64,000 nt of DNA from Acanthochromis polyacanthus (GCF_021347895.1 NC_067132.1:12516995-12580994); one strand, 5' to 3'. Shown: positions 34,981 through 50,032, counted from the first letter of the stretch. Made by a program: numbers and translations. Notes: a model not told the origin generated them from the sequence alone.

Positions 34981-36883
34981 CCCCAGGCCAAGAAATAGTC
35001 ACTCAAGCATTTAATGCCACTAACAGCACAAATGTGTTATTTTTACACTTGCGTACTGACTTTTATATGAGAAACTTTTCTGTTTCTGTCTCTACAGCCA
35101 GTTACAGACAATTTCCACTATTGAGTGTGTATGTACAATAATCTTCGGAAAGACACCAAAAATCAAGTTTTAACCTCATCAACCTGTCCATATGGTCTTT
35201 TTCATAGGCTAATGAAATAAACATTTAATGTCTTCGCTGAGTATATCCACCTTGAAACAGCAATGTACCAATGACAGTCTCAAAATCACAGATTCAGACA
35301 AGCAGGATCTGATATGTAACAATTCTAAGGAACCAATCCTGTGACATTTTAGGGTTTTCTGCATCATTGTTCTCCTTCAGAGGCAATTTGTGGTTCAAAT
35401 ATGACTGCATTAGTCCAAATTTACAGCGTGCCATTGTGTAGTGTAGTGTAGAGTAGTTTAAGAGTGCTACAGCAGTCATAGGTGAGCTGGTGTGCTTGAG
35501 CTGCAGCAAGCAGTGGAAGGATGGGTGGCCATTTTAGTTTAAAAAATACCATAGCGTTACATCGAAGCAACTTTAAGGCAAGACAATGGTGTTTTTATGG
35601 AGAAAAGAACTGTAAATGTGTAATTTTGATCCATGGAAATGATGTAATGAAATGATGTGTTTAGGGGTGAAATCAATGCAGTAAGATGGGCATTCAGAGT
35701 GCATTACGAACTATTATGTCTAAGCTCCAAGAAACATCCATACAGGACTGTGATATGTGTTTGGTTCTCCATCGGGGCTATGATTGAAGCTGCTGGAAAC
35801 AAATATTTAGCTGCTAGTCTGAAGCTTTGGAAAGCCACAATGTTATTTTCTTGTCAGTGTGGAAAACCTTCTAAAGCAATGTGAACCACAGAAGACAATA
35901 CACCCCTACAATACAATACCACTAAAAATAACAGTGACAGTAAACCTACACTATATTGATGTAAACCAGCATTCCATAAGAAAAAAAACTCAAATATTTG
36001 TAGTGGTACTGTACAGTCACAGCATATCTGTCAAGCAACAGCTACACCAGATTGCAATTTTCACAGCAGACCTTGCAAGCAAATCTATCAGTCCAACCTT
36101 ATTCTGTAGCATTCAGCCACAGTGAGATGTAGGTCTCTCTGCTGTTTTTCCAGGTAGAGAGACCATCAGTATTGAAGCTAAGGGGGGGGGAAAGCTGTCA
36201 GAAAGTAGGACAGCGAGGGGAGGAGGGCTGGTTTGTAGTCCTGCACTTCAGTCTTTGTCGTCTTTGATCCTGACCACGGTGGCTTAGCTTCACATGCTCT
36301 GTAGCTGGCCCACACTCAGCGGTGGCCTATAAATACCTGGCATGTCTGCGCAGCCAGGTAACCTCAATACTCAGCAGTACCCTCAGATGTTACCGCTAAC
36401 GTTATACTAAGTAATGTCAGGAAGCCAATACAAAGAGATTAAATGAACCTATTTATTGTACTCCTATTAAATATTATGCAGAATAACTGCAACAGAACAT
36501 TTGTTTGCATTTGAAAACTGGATTTTAAGTTTATAGAATGAGTAAGACCCTTTTTAGTGCTTCCACAGAAGGACTACCTGCAGGGTTTATGTGTTACTCA
36601 CTCAATGGGAGGCTCCCTTTGAACTGGTCTGGAGCAAAGATGTACAACACACTCTCTTCACACACACACTCCCCACAGCAGGTCAAAAGTGGCAGGCATA
36701 TAAAATGTAATTTTTCCAGTTGGAACATGCTTTGGCCTCTTAATTTTTCTTTACGCTGTGTGTCATAAACTCTCTCACATTCACAACCACGCTTCCACTT
36801 CCAGAAGCCCGGTCACAGGAAGAGTGTCTACTTGTTAGAACCTCTGACAGAGAAATTTAGGGGAAGTCCAATTGTCTCGGTCG

Positions 36884-36914
<31 letters not shown>

Positions 36915-36950
36915 AAGCGAGCGTGCACATACACACACACACACACATAC
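36884..36950. repeat. compound (CA)n microsatellite
   Basis: Two CA runs (36884-36905 and about 36929-36948) are separated by acaagcgagcgtgca. They generate several spurious poly-Cys/Val or Thr/His frames. Confidence 0.9.
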
Positions 36951-39194
36951 AAAATATAGGTCTTGACAGTCTTGTTGTCCCCACGAGGCCATTGGGAAGA
37001 ATACAACACACCAGAGGAGGTAGTTGTGATTTTGACAGCATGAGTAGAGCGCAGCACGCACTGTGTAAATGCACCGTTACACCTCAAGTAGAATTTGAAT
37101 TTATCCACACACACAGAAAGAAACAACTCCAGAGGGGGCTCTGTGGTGACCGTTTCCTCGTCCTGTTTCCTGCTGCTAGCGGAGACTTGAGATGAGTCAG
37201 TCCTCAGGGGAGCCACTCCAGCATGCACACACACGCACTATTAAGCTAACACTAGCACTCACACACACTCATATGCAAACATCTTATCCCATCATTCGCA
37301 TTTAAAAGGTCCGTGTGGCATTTTAAATGTCAGAGAATCGTTGTCACAAGAATTACATTTGTATGAAGACTTGAAAAACCTGATGGAGACGAGTGTCAGT
37401 GGCCTCTGTCACAGTCCAGCCATGCCGGTGCCAGCGTGCCTCCGATTTCAGCTAATGTTCCATAAATACTATTACAGTAGGTCATCAAGAAGTTGCTTCC
37501 AAATGCTTCGATTTTTATCTTAATCGGTTTTCTCGTCTTTCTGTCATTTACGTGGCATCGCAAAAACAAGTGCTTTCATACTGGTTTGGATCTGTGCATG
37601 ATTTGTTTAAATGCCAGCAATATGAACCTGAGAGTAACAAAGAAATTATCCATCTGGTCTGAAATCACCTGAGGTCAGTCCATGGACAGAGAGACCTCAA
37701 TCTGCAGCCGTACTGGAAAAACAGTCACATGTGCTGTCAGATTATTAGGCGAGGTTGGATTCAAACGGCAAAATATAACTAAATGTTACTTGGTTGCAGT
37801 GTTCTAAGTTTATTAATGTAATGTACTTATTAAAAGCTTTTAAATCTTTAGAATCCCAAACTGTTCACTCTTGTCACATTTTTACTCAGTGAACTAATTT
37901 TTCTCTACAACATAAAGTCCTGCACCTCTATAGAAACAGCACAGCCAAGGCTAGAAGTAGAGAGAACAATGAGACTGTTACAATGCCATATATCGCTAAA
38001 AAAATGTAAAAACGTTGCTGTTTTTCTTTCATTTCTTCTTGTACAAAAATCTTTAAAACCAAGTATCAGAGTATACATTTTTCTAAGTGTCCATAGGCGT
38101 TACAAATACTGGAACAAAAGAAATGATAACTCGATATATCAAAGATATTTTGCAACGCACATTTTTGATCTTTTTTTCCAAAGTTTCCTCCGATTTGCTC
38201 TATGGAAGCAAAATCTGCAGTTCAGCCCAGTTCAACCAAAAAGTCCCAGAATTGTCGTAAAATACCCATTGACAGCAGCTGAGTCCTTTATAGCCTCCTA
38301 GCCGTACTGGCAAGCACACAAATTATAGTTTTTTTACAGACTCTAGTTCGAGCAAACCATAAATTTTTGACAATATTTTAAGCAATATATGTAGAATGAA
38401 GTAAATTTGATGAAATAGTACAATTTTAAGCTGAGATTTTGTCAAGTTTCCTGATGGAACAGCACATCACAGCTGAGTAGTTTAAGAAAGTCAGAATGCT
38501 GAAAACCTGCCAATTATTTCCAGCTTTCAGTTTCTGATAAATGGTGTCATTTTTGGCTATTTTTCAAAAAGACAACACACCTTTTAAACCTACTGGCTTA
38601 TTGTAGGGTCTAAAGGGTTAAGCTGGCAATTTTTCAGAAATAAACGTGAAAGTGTTACTGAAACGTTTACTGTTTTGATGACTGACAAAGATTCTGATTC
38701 TGTTTACGCAGAAATAAAAGCATTAGGTTCTTCAGCACCAACACAACAGAGCAACAAAAGTGAATTGCACATCAGAGAAACCTTGATGGATACAACCTTT
38801 GCTGTATGACCTGCACGCTGTAAGAAAGTTAAAAAAGATTCTCGGGAGAGTTTAAAACACTGTGAGCAGTGCAGATGTCTGTCAAAAGCCTTCAAAACAC
38901 ATTTTATCAGCAGCTTTTATGTTCATACTCAAACTGCTCCCTATAAGAAGCCTACTTTCTGCTTTCAATGTGTGTAATTGTACACAGAGCAAGGTGGTGG
39001 TTGCCACAGCTAAGACATCCAATGAGTTCGCATAGGGATCAAACAGATGTCCGCAATCATCAAAGGAGTTTTTTTCTCTGACACTCTGAAACAATCAAAG
39101 AGAGACGATCCATTTTCTGCAGCTGGCAAACACAGAAGCAGGGAGCTCTGTGGTCGAGTGATCTTCAGCAAGCCATGATTGGGCCTGGAGGGTG

Positions 39195-39250
39195 TTTGTA
39201 TGCCTGTGTGTATGTGCTTGTGTGTGCACGCGTGTGTGTGTTTGCACATG
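39195..39250. repeat. imperfect (GT)n tract
   Basis: Interrupted alternating tract gcctgtgtgtatgtgcttgtgtgtgcacgcgtgtgtgtgtttgca. Confidence 0.75.
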
Positions 39251-42200
39251 TGCAGGCATTCGTGCCCGAAGAAAGCCAGTATGACATGAGAAGTGTGATT
39301 CCAGTGGAAGCAGCTGCCATGCAGTCAGACACTGGGAGTCCATGAATTATCCACAGAGCTTTCAGCAAAAGCATCTTTACAGTAGGTTCTGTCAAACTGT
39401 TTTGGAGATGACTTTCACTCCAAATGCATTGCAAATGAAGCATCAACTTTTTTTCACACTCAGCTCCAGTAAATGACCACCCCTGAACAGCGTGATATAA
39501 GTGCAAACATTTCTACAGGAACCAGACCGTGACGATTTCACTACGGTACCAACAGAACTCAAGTGCTGAAAGAAATCATGCAGAAATATAACAAGAAGGA
39601 CACAGATTTCTTCTCAAGCTTTGACTTATGCAAGACTATGGCCAACCTACGTCCAATCATGATTATTTTGATCAATGTAAAGATCATTACTTATTGATTT
39701 TAAAGACAATCTTTTGCACTTTCATATTAAAATAAACAAATCATTGATTTCATTTCCGTGTTTTGCTACATTCCTGCTAATGTACAAATGTCTGCTTTGA
39801 AATCTTCTTCACATGTATTTATTGCATCTCCTTGAGGGAAAATATAAATCAAAATCGACTCAAAACACCTAACTTGCTGAATATCTGTGTCATTAGACAC
39901 TGGTATTTCTCTAAATGCCTCACATGCAGACTACAATAGAAGCTAGCTAGGCAGCTGTGCACAGTGAAGCCTCTAGTCTCCATTCAGTTACTGCAGTACA
40001 GCAACTCAGACAGGTGTGTGACCAAAGACATTCGAAAGTCAGATTTCCACAAGCTTAAACTTAGTGATTTTATCTGCATGGAAAAAGATTTTTAAGAGCA
40101 GAGACCACATTTTAAATAGCAGCATTGCAGTCCATTATGTGTATTAAATTGTGAAAACCCAAAATCGTAATCGTCTTTTAATTTTCCTTTTTCTAACACT
40201 TTTACTTCTTGGTTTATGATATTCCAAGCCAGGTTGGACACTAGACAATCAGTGGGATGATAAAATCCAAACGATTCACATGTATATTGTTGTGTCCTCA
40301 GTCAAGGTGGACATGTTTGCAGATGACACTTTTGTATTTCTGAGACCACCTACACAGATCTCTCTCATGTCAAACAATGATCCTTACAGCTCCATTAAAT
40401 CTAAGTGTCAGAGAACCTGCATGCACAACGCAACTGGAATGTGGTCATTTTTAAAGTTAATGCTTCCACCTGCATTTGACAAGTCTGTTCTACAGCTGTC
40501 CTCCAATAAAATCGAACTAATTGCTTCTGCAGAGAGTTAAACTGACTTGGCTTTCTCACACACACATTTTAGTGATCAAAACACTGCACACTTACATAAT
40601 GTCAGGTCTTTTTAAACCATTTTTGTATTCTTTTGTTGTGTTGTCTCGGGATAGAAAAGCCTTTGCACCATGACAGGAAAGTAAGGCTACGCTTCTACGC
40701 TTTAAAAGCCAGACTAATTAATCTGTTGTAGGCGGGTTCACAGCTCCATGAGGCTGACAGTTTAATTGCAGGTTTAACCGACTGACACCTACAAAGCTAT
40801 AAAGTAAAACCTCCTACACCGGGCTGTAGAGATTACTCCACTCTGGGATGAATCTCTATCATATTCAAAGTGGAGATGCACTGATGATTTTTTAACATAA
40901 CAGACAAATGACAAATGTCAGTAAAATACATTGGCGAGCTGGTGCACTGATCTGACGCTAATGTCAGCTATTGGAAAGTGTCTCTAAAGCAGTTGTGGGT
41001 CACTGTTCCAGCAGCTTAGCCTTGCGATACAAAGATACACCCCAAGTATGCATTAGCACATAGCAGACATCTGATATCTGACCACACAGATCTACTGGAG
41101 AGAGCACAGCTGAAGGACAAAGGAAAGAGACAGAGGGGGAGAAATGATGAGGGGGGCTGGTCAGGAGATGCATCAGCCTTTAGTGGGTTTCCACAGTTAA
41201 ATTTATCACAGTCAACTGAGGAGGAAGAAACCGATCAATAACCCCTCTCTGTCTGTCTCCCCCTTCATCCTTATCTTCGCTTTCCCTGTCTATCAGTTTC
41301 CACACCTTATCTGAAGAAGAAAAAAAACAACACAAGAAAAATACATGTAATCAACCTCTTCATCAAGCTATAAATGCTGGAGAGTCAGTGGAAGAGATAA
41401 CAGATAGAACTGGTACTGAGATCAGACTGGATTGTTCTGATTAACCTCTTCAAAGATAGCACATGAGAGGCTTTCAGACATGTCCTGCTCATGCACTGAT
41501 TTAGTGTTTGAAGGAAGATTTTACTGTACAAAGACGAATGAATAAATAAAGCGTTGGCGGAACTCTAGAAACCTAGATCCACAGTGATACATTTTGGTTG
41601 TAGGACTCATAACTTCTGCTCCATTTACAAGTACATGTCCACACTACTCTGCCTTGAAACTGAGACTTTTGGAAAAGCTGCTGGCCCTGTTTTAGTCTGG
41701 GAACTGCAGGATTATATTTTAGTCTGGTTCGGCAGAAAGTGAGACAAACACAGACACCCAAGTTTGCTTCTTGATTGGGTCTTTTTAGCCACTACATGTC
41801 CTTCCCTGTTTCCTTCCGCTCGTATCACATGATTCTTTTTTTTTGGACGAAAAAAATGACATCAGTCTCGACTACCAGTGCTCAGTTCAACATGGATGAC
41901 AAACTACAGATGTTGCTGGTCTTGTTGTCTTTGCTAACAGCTGTTGTTCAGCTAAATTCTGCATTTTCCCATGCTACTACTGCCTACACACGCAGGAGGA
42001 AACCTATTATTTGAGCAATTTCATCTTTAAAATTAAGCAACCAACCACTGACTCTCTGTTTAGACCAACACATGGTTATGTGATACTTTTTTGTATGTGT
42101 GTTAGTATGAACGAACATTATTTCTGAAACACTCATCTGGAAGATGTCAGAACAAATAATCAATTTCAAAACAAAATTATTATGAGTAAATTGAAAGGCT

Positions 42201-43623
42201 TCAATTTAGGATATATAATGAAATGAATGCTGTAGTTCAACTGTTTATAATTCAAGCAAATTCAAACTTTCAGTACACACTTTTGATAATGTTTTGATGG
42301 TGATTTTCAATCTATTTCATAGTAAATAATAAATCAAAGTTTCATTTCAAGTTCATTCAGCCCTAATCTAGACAGAGATCATGGTCAGGCTAAAACATCT
42401 TAAAATGGAAACATTAGTGTGGATGAAGCCCCAGAAACTCTCGTCTGATTATTGAAACTGTTTCATATCTAAATTACACGTGTGGTGACTTTGTTTCAGA
42501 TGGATGACTTGGGTGCAGCTGCAAAGGCAACGGCATGCAACATTACTCTCTTATTACCAGATTATTTACATTTTATATGGTTAAACACATGCAGATGTGC
42601 ATCTTCTGGTCCATCTGAAGGAAGCCGCAGCGCAGCAAGAATTTGCATTTTCTACAGAATGGAACATACAGATGATGTGAGGTTACTTTACAATACAGGA
42701 ACTGGTCTTCATAAAAACCACTGTGTTCATCAATCATCCAGATGGGTGCTGTGTCTCTACACGTATCCTCATAGAACAACTGAAAGTGATAAAAAATGCT
42801 TACATGCACTCTTACCAGTTATAAAATGCCAGTACTAAATGAAGCCACAGACAATACATGGTTAGCTTTGTTCTGTGTAGAGAATGGAATTACTGGGAAT
42901 GATGACTTTGTCCAAAGCACCTCATGAGCTCACTAATTTACATTTTGTATCTTTCTTCCTTGATCTGTAAATACTGGAGTGAAGAAAGGATAACTATTTT
43001 TTCTCCAAGTACTAAGAAACTGTCCATCATGTGACTGAGTATGGAAAGCTCCTGTCAGCACTTTGATTCTATTTTGAAACCAGCTTGAATTAGCAGTAAA
43101 ATAGAAGTGAGACAGTTAGTCATTCACTGTCAGGGATGATGATGGCAGCACCTCTCTGCATTTATGTCACAACCACAGATATGTCAGGCTTTATACATGA
43201 AATCACAAGGGGGCAGCTTTTCAACTGCTACTAGTAGCATGTTGCATTTCAATATGGTCTCCTCAGCTCACTGTAAGCACATCGTGGTATTTTTAACACA
43301 ATCTGTAAGAGAGAAAATTGAAAATAATACTAACTTCAAAGAGTCCATATTGTGCCTTTTGGGGTGTATTTCCTTTTACTTTAGTCTGTTGTAGCTTTTG
43401 TGCATGGAAAAGGTTCACAAAATCACAAAGCACTGCTCCTTGCCTGCCTGAACTGCCTTGTTTGAAGTCCAGGACATCCTTCGGCTACTTATCTACATCA
43501 CTATGTCACAATTCTGTAAAATGCATGCCTCATTTTGCCCTCAAACAAAAAATGTGCAGTGTCCTTGCAGTTGGCCATTATCGCCTCACCGGAGCCTCTT
43601 CTGCTAGGGTCACCTCCCTATGT

Positions 43624-43735
43624 TCAGAGATTATAGTAGTAACCAGATTATAGTAGATTATAGTAGCACTGAATTTCCCTTCGGGGATGAATAAAGTGAT
43701 TCTATTCTAGTGATTCTATTCTATTCTAACCAATG
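43624..43735 (+). repeat. retroposon 3' tail with TTCTA-type repeats
   Basis: Short direct repeats of gattatagtag lead into tgaatttcccttcggggatgaataaagtgattctattctagtgattctattctattctaac. The phrase aatttcccttcgggg(a)tgaataaagt followed by (TTCTA)n is the usual 3' end of a fish LINE-dependent retroposon. Only the tail is recognised. Confidence 0.55.
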
Positions 43736-46700
43736 TTGCCTTCCTGTCATCGGGCCAGCCAATCAGAGCAGACTGGGCTTTTCAAGAGGGGTCCTCAAAT
43801 AGTCAGAAGCTAAAATTGAGTGTGTCAGACATGACAAAATGTATGTTTTCTGGGCATTCAAGTATGTTGACATAATCCACTAGACCTCCCCCAAAAAATG
43901 TTCAACTTGTAGATATGAATACAATGGGCTCTTTAATTTTATGTGGGATTACAGCTGCCATGTTTGTAGTTACCAAACAGTTCACAGAACATTTTTACTG
44001 TTTCACTGTTGAGTCATTTGTGTCAAGTCATGTTGAGTGACAGTGCAGCTACTATTTACAATGTAGCTCTATCTATGAGTTCTGGCCTTTCATCCGCACA
44101 CAAACACAGTTCTAAGTGACTGGAAAAAAGAACTTTTGGGAAACTAATTTTAGCCTGAAGATATTCAGACACTCTGTTTGCAGGGTAGATGTGCAGACAG
44201 AGCAAACTGACTTTCCTTCTTGTGATAATAAAGTAAACTCCATTATCTCCTCTGTTTACATGAAGCGATTATGTGCAATAGAAGACATAATCAATATAGT
44301 GCTGTGGTAACCTTGATAACAGGACTTCACACCTTTACACATAAATATACAGCTGCTCTTCCACTGCATTGAGGAGCAGAAAAAACAGAATCAGTTCACA
44401 CACAATTTCCTCCTTCTCCGATGTGACATTGTTGGTGGCCTACCAACACCACATCAATGTTTTTTTTAAAGCTTCTATTAGCCAACATGGCTTTTGGGTT
44501 AGGGTTGTGTCACTGGCTGTTGGTTTGGCATGGTTTTGGCAGAGCTTCAACTTGTGTTTTAGCATTTTCACAAGAGATTACTTTTGAAAAATACTTCTAA
44601 ACCAGTCCTCAGTTTGACCCTGACTTATTACATGGAAGTTTTCCTCTATAGAACAAGCTTGTATTGTATGTCACTAAAGCTTTATTCACTGTAAAAAACA
44701 CATATGATCTGGTAATACATAATACAATAGTTTCCAGCTTACCTGTCCTTGATACCAAATACTTTCACAGATTAAAAAAATCACACATAAAGAAAGATAT
44801 TGTGACGCTGTCGTTTCTAAGTACTTGACACCATCAGCTCTGGTGCTTGCTCGCCCTTCCCCTCTCTCTGCCAGGTGTGTATCAGTGTGTGTGCATGACC
44901 TGTGCAGCCAAATTTCTCTTCTCCCTACAGAGCCCACATCCCCTCATGTGTCTACAAGACAGATGTGCAAACCAGATGTTCGTGCACTGAGGAGACAGAC
45001 CTGTTGCACTGGTCTGTTTTCCTAGAACTAGTGCTCTGCAGCCACAGTTTGAATTACCAACAATCCAGCTGTCAGTCAGATGCATATCTGGTATAAATTC
45101 TGTATCACATTTTCTTCAAAGTTCTGAGTCTGTCTTCTAAGCACACTTCTTCTTGCTCTTTCCCAGCTTTGAAGGTGAAGAAGTCGAGAACTTTAATACC
45201 TTAAGATTACACAGTGCAACTCCTGAGCCCTGAGAGAGATTTGTTTCTTCACACAGGCGCGATCACACAAACTCTAAAATAAACAGGCACGGCTGATGTT
45301 TTATTCAGGAGGAGTCCAGTAGCTATTTTTAAAACGCACGGAGAACAGAAAGTGTTGGGAGGGCAGGTGAATGGCAGCTCTGCCCGTTCCCTCCCCTCCT
45401 CACTCCATTAGCCTCTGCAGAGCCAGCCGAGCGAGGATTACCAACCCGGCTTGCAGTCTAATTTCAGAGATGTTAGATTCACTCTGGGCGGAGTGGGATT
45501 CACTCAAGAGTCATCAAAGTCTTCTACCTGAGCCAAGTGAAACCAGGCATCACAAACGCTGAGAATTAATCTGTGCCTGGAAAGAGTTCATGGTCTCTTC
45601 TGAAGCTGGTCAGGGAAAGCTGGACTGAGAAATTCTCTCTAGTTCATCAAATATCCGCGTCGCCAGATGTGTGACGATCCCCTTCTTTGTATGATGTAGA
45701 ATCAACAACGCCAAAAGCCTTATAATGTATGATAATTTAATCATTTTGTTACACATACAAGTACTCAGCAGTTCTAATCACTCTAAGCTATTTGAATACC
45801 ATTAAATCTGAATAAGCCCCAACACATGTCTTCATGTTTTTCCCATTATAACCATTAGTTGATTGAACAGCTGTGCTTCAGATTTCAATGTTTAGATGTT
45901 TCCATGTGACTACGCCCCAGTGTTCCTTTACACTTTGGCTATAACAGTGTGACGGGCTTCTGATCAGTATAAGTGAAACAACGATAGTCTTGTCACAGTT
46001 CTCTATTTTTTAACCGCAGTCAGAGCATCAATCTGAACAGGCAAAACTATATTTGTACTAACACAGTGATCATCATCTGCACTAATGGGACCACATCCTC
46101 AATGATCACAAATGTTAATAAAACACAACATGATCAACTAAACATGACAGAACAAACAAAAAAAAGTATGACAGAATATGCAGAACATGTTAGTTTTGCC
46201 TCTACAAATCTTCACTGACAGTCCCACTTGGGTTGCAACAATACAGCTGTCAGCATGTTTTTATTTAGGTTTTTAACACTGCAGCCAGATCTGTAGGTGG
46301 TAGTTTCACAAAGTTTTTCATCTTCAATACCCGTTTTCTCAAATTAATCATTTACGCCTATTTCTTCTCTTGATTATGAATTGTGTGCAATAGTTTTCCT
46401 CACAATATGATAACTTTAAGCCTCTGGTATCTGGTGGGATTTAACATTTCCCAGGTGGCAACACTGCAACATTCAGTCATTTAGTGACAAGTAGTGAGCA
46501 GAGCTGCTGAAAAGAGGACTGAGCATGTGTTTGGTTCAGTTCCTAATTCAATTTTGTGCTTAAAAACTTGGACAAAATGTAATATATTAAAGTAGCTGAT
46601 GAACATTATATAAAGTTGGGGAGTTCTATGAGCTTATATGTGAACTTAAATGGAATGTCCTTAAATTTCCCCCCATTTATATTAATACAGATATACACAT

Positions 46701-48108
46701 GGAATCACTGAATTCATGTCAAGAAAACAGCTCATTTTCAGTTAAGTCAAGTGCTTCATGATAGCCATTAGCTGACTATGTTGTTGTACGAAGTTGCACA
46801 TCTTAACTTTAGCTCTTTTGGCTGAGAATGTGCAAATATCATCATCTGGGGCTGATTCTCCCTTTGATATACACTCTGTTCTTCTGCTGCAGTTTGTTCC
46901 TTTGCATCATACGAACCGAATGCATCCTAAAATCTCACACACAGGGTTTGTTTTGCCAGTACAATACCACAGTTGAATATATATTTTTGCAGATTTTTTA
47001 ATGAATGCTTAATAATTGATACATTTTGCTTCCATTTATAGATGCTACAGATTCTATATATTTTTTTAAAATCCACATCCAAATACAGCAAACATAGGAT
47101 TTGAAACCAATCTGACTGAGACTAAGAGTGAAAATTTAAGACATTATTTGTACTAATAATAAAGGAGGCTTTAGCACTTTGGCATTTGTTATCAAGATGG
47201 GTAACCTCGCTATTCATGTGGGACAGTTTGGCTTTTTGTTTTATTGTGGCACTCTACGCTGAATTAAAAAAATAACAAGCATTGGAAGAGGTGGAATTGA
47301 CAAGTTTCATTACAGAATTGCAAGTGATTTTCTATGGATTTTATAGATTTTTCTATTGGGTAACACAGGTGGGCATCCAAAGGGTTTGACATGGATGACC
47401 TTCATCTCTGTCTGCTACAGCTAGTTAGCTAATACAGCATAAATTCTGTGACAATCGACCTGCCAGCACTTTTGCTTAATAACTGAATCTAATTTAATTA
47501 TTCCAACCAAAACAGTCCGGCAAACAAAGGGTCCCAGATGACCCTCTTTTTTTTTATAATCTCCAAACCATGAGATTGGTATTGATCTTCTCAGTAAGAA
47601 AGCAACATACGGGGGTTGAAACTTCAAAAGCATAAGAATGCAAGATCACAAGCATGAGTAAATCCATAAAGCCCTCAACTGTACCACTTTTTCTGTTGCT
47701 CAGAAGCAAGGATTTGTATTTGCATAGTCTCATTCACCAAGTCACTGCAGATTTTCAGTGAAACTATTTCCCTCCCAGCATAAAGAAAGAAACTTGCCAG
47801 CGGTCCAAGTGTGTTTTAATTATAAATGACTTAATGACTAGATGACTTAATTCTCTCATCTACTTAATGCAGCTCCGCACACCAGTAAAAATGAACATTC
47901 AGGCAGAGATAAAGAAAAAATGTGCTGCTGATTATATCTAAAGCCTTTTCTCATTTTTCTTTCTCCGTTCTTGGGGATTTTTTTTAAAGATCTGTACATA
48001 CTGTATCATTAACAGTTCATACAGAGGGTATGGTGTTAGTACATCTTTTGTTAAGTCAAAGACTCCATTAAAAAATGCTTTTGTTGGCTGTCACCCAATT
48101 AGTCATTG

Positions 48109-48775
48109 TACACTATAAAAAACTAATTCTGTAATTTAGAAAATAACAAAAAAGTGAAAATCTAGCAGCCAACACGCCAGAAAAAAATGCTTTCATAACA
48201 TTAAAAAACTTTAACAGCAGCTAACTGTAGAAAAATTACATTATATTAGCAGATATTAACACAGTATACTTTATGGTCACATGTTAAAAACGACAAATTA
48301 CCACTTGTAGAAGTACAGCTTTTTGATGTGGAAGTTGTTGTTTTTTTACAGTTTTGACCTGTTGTTTAACAGTCCACAGTCCATGTAAATCAATACTTTT
48401 TTCTGTGAGTTTACTAGATTTTAGGGATTTTTTCGTATTTTAAAAAAAATCTACAATTTTTAAATCCTGAATCAAATTTTTTTCTGTCAAATAATAGTAA
48501 ATATCTGTAAAAAAAAATTTTTTTTACTTTTATCAATATTTTTGATATATTTTCAATTCAGAAAAATAGTGTCATTTTACAGCCAGATGTGGAGGATTTT
48601 TGACAAAACAGTTTTTTATGGTTAACATAAAAAATCTATACCTTCTTTCCATGGTTTTACTACCTATTACTTGTAATTTACAAAAACAGGGCATATCTAC
48701 AAAATAATGGTAAACTGTCGAAAAAATAGCAATTCACAGTTGACAGCTAAATTGTTTTAATTTTTTTACAGTGTA
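48109..48775. mobile_element. terminal-inverted-repeat element (TACACTRTAAAAAA ends)
   Basis: The left end TACACTATAAAAAAC is matched by the inverted right end TTTTTTTACAGTGTA. Between them lies very AT-rich DNA with gacctgttgtttaacagtccacagtccatg and many taaaaa/tttta runs, typical of teleost non-autonomous DNA elements. Flanks (left agtcattg, right cagtcaac) give no clear target duplication. Confidence 0.6.
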
Positions 48776-49915
48776 CAGTCAACCCCCACTGTGTTGAGAT
48801 GATTTCTGTAGTTATGTTCAAACCAAAACCAGAACAGATCAGCTGAAAAGTTAAGTTTCAACAAACAGATGGTTCTACTTGAAAGGAAAAGGAAGCTATT
48901 TCAACAAAACTTAGTCTCTCAGTGTCGTGATCGTCGCAGTACAACACTACAGTTTCACAGACCTTCATTTCACAAGCTGCTATCTTTCATAAACTTTTTC
49001 TGGGAGACTGCTGTCACCTGACACGTGGGTTGACCTTAAAAAGGGAAGTTTTAAGACAGATGTTTAACAGTGTTTTTTTCCATTCCAATTAGTTTGTGTC
49101 TCCGTCTTTCTGTGTTTCTCTCTGCCACACAGACACATTTTAAGCCATGGATAGATGACCATGTCATCTCATAAGCCCATCATGTGCATCAGCACCCAGC
49201 AGCACCCTCTCTCTGCTCAAGGCTGCGATTTCTAATTAAACCTCCTGGGGACTTCTTGAGGGCAGCAGAAGTGCTGTCAGAGAGCCACAGACACTTTCAC
49301 AGCCCTGCGAGCAAAGACTGAGAGCCCTATCAAAGTAATGAACCCGAGGCCAGACTTTTAACCCCTCATAAACTCTGCACACGGAGGCATTTTCACTTTA
49401 ATGAGAGGAAGCGATTAAACTACAGGGTCACGATGCTGACTTCAGCTTCGGCTTAAGAGTTCTGGTGTGTGAAGAAAGCTGCAACGTGGTCTCAGACTGC
49501 GTTTATTAGCACCTGTAATGACAGGATGCACATCAGCTAATGATACTGCAGATAACACCCAGAGGCAACTGTCCTGTTTGATCTTCTAAGACAATCCAAA
49601 ATGTGGCTGTCAATATCAAAAGCCTCGACTTGTGTGAGAAGAAAGCACAGACACTGGAATCTGCAACAAGACTTTCATTATAATTTAGCATCCAAGTTGA
49701 ATAAAAAAGAGACCTTAGACTTATAAATAATTTTGATAAAGTTCCAGAACTTCCACACAAAGGTAAGAGTGGGCTTAAAAGTGCATTTGACTAATTCAGT
49801 ACAGTGTTTGAGTCTTTGGGGACAGCTGGTGTACACAGCGAGGGTGGATGCAGGCTGTCATTCCCAATAACCAAACCTCTATCTCTTTCTACGCCACTGA
49901 CTAATCCTGCCTTAC

Positions 49916-50032
49916 CTTTCCAAAGTCCCTGACGTCAAAAAGGTCAAAGGCCTCGAACAGCTCGCCTTTCTTCATGCCGAACGTCTCGTTGCACGCCGCC
50001 AGGAAAGTCCTGATATTCTTCAGGCAAAGGAA
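49916..50032 (-). CDS. vav3: vav3 exon 2: C-terminal part of calponin-homology domain
   Basis: 117 bp, 39 codons, phase 0 at both ends. The translation begins [11 protein letters not shown] and ends [11 protein letters not shown]. This is the conserved second half of the VAV CH domain, about residues 69-107 if exon 1 codes for 68 residues. The acceptor is AACGCAG and the donor is AAG|GTAAGG. In VAV proteins the CH domain folds back on the acidic/DH region and helps keep the GEF inactive. The exon stands alone between two very large introns, as the 5' exons of mammalian VAV3 do. Confidence 0.95.

Larger units (their letters stand above)
15404..49915 (-). other. vav3 intron 2 (34.5 kb)
   Basis: A very large intron between exons 3 and 2. 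Recognised repeats are listed separately (21438-24765, 25863-26708, 28790-29347, 31250-34980, 36884-36950, 43624-43735, 48109-48775). The stretches 15404-21437, 26709-28789, 29348-31249, 34981-43623, 43736-48108 and 48776-49915 hold no recognisable exon, RNA gene or clear repeat boundary. All open frames seen there are short and start or end arbitrarily. Some blocks (about 27550-27960, 45240-45560, 49140-49450) are less AT-rich and repeat-poor, as conserved intronic enhancers often are, but conservation cannot be judged from one sequence. Confidence 0.7.

Noticed and set aside
36828..37234. Several overlapping Cys/Val- and Thr/His-rich frames
   Set aside because: They are translations of the CA/TG tracts at 36884-36950.
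43640..43735. Short direct repeats resembling an array
   Set aside because: Units of about 11 bp and 5 bp without spacers lead into a retroposon tail. This is not a CRISPR array.
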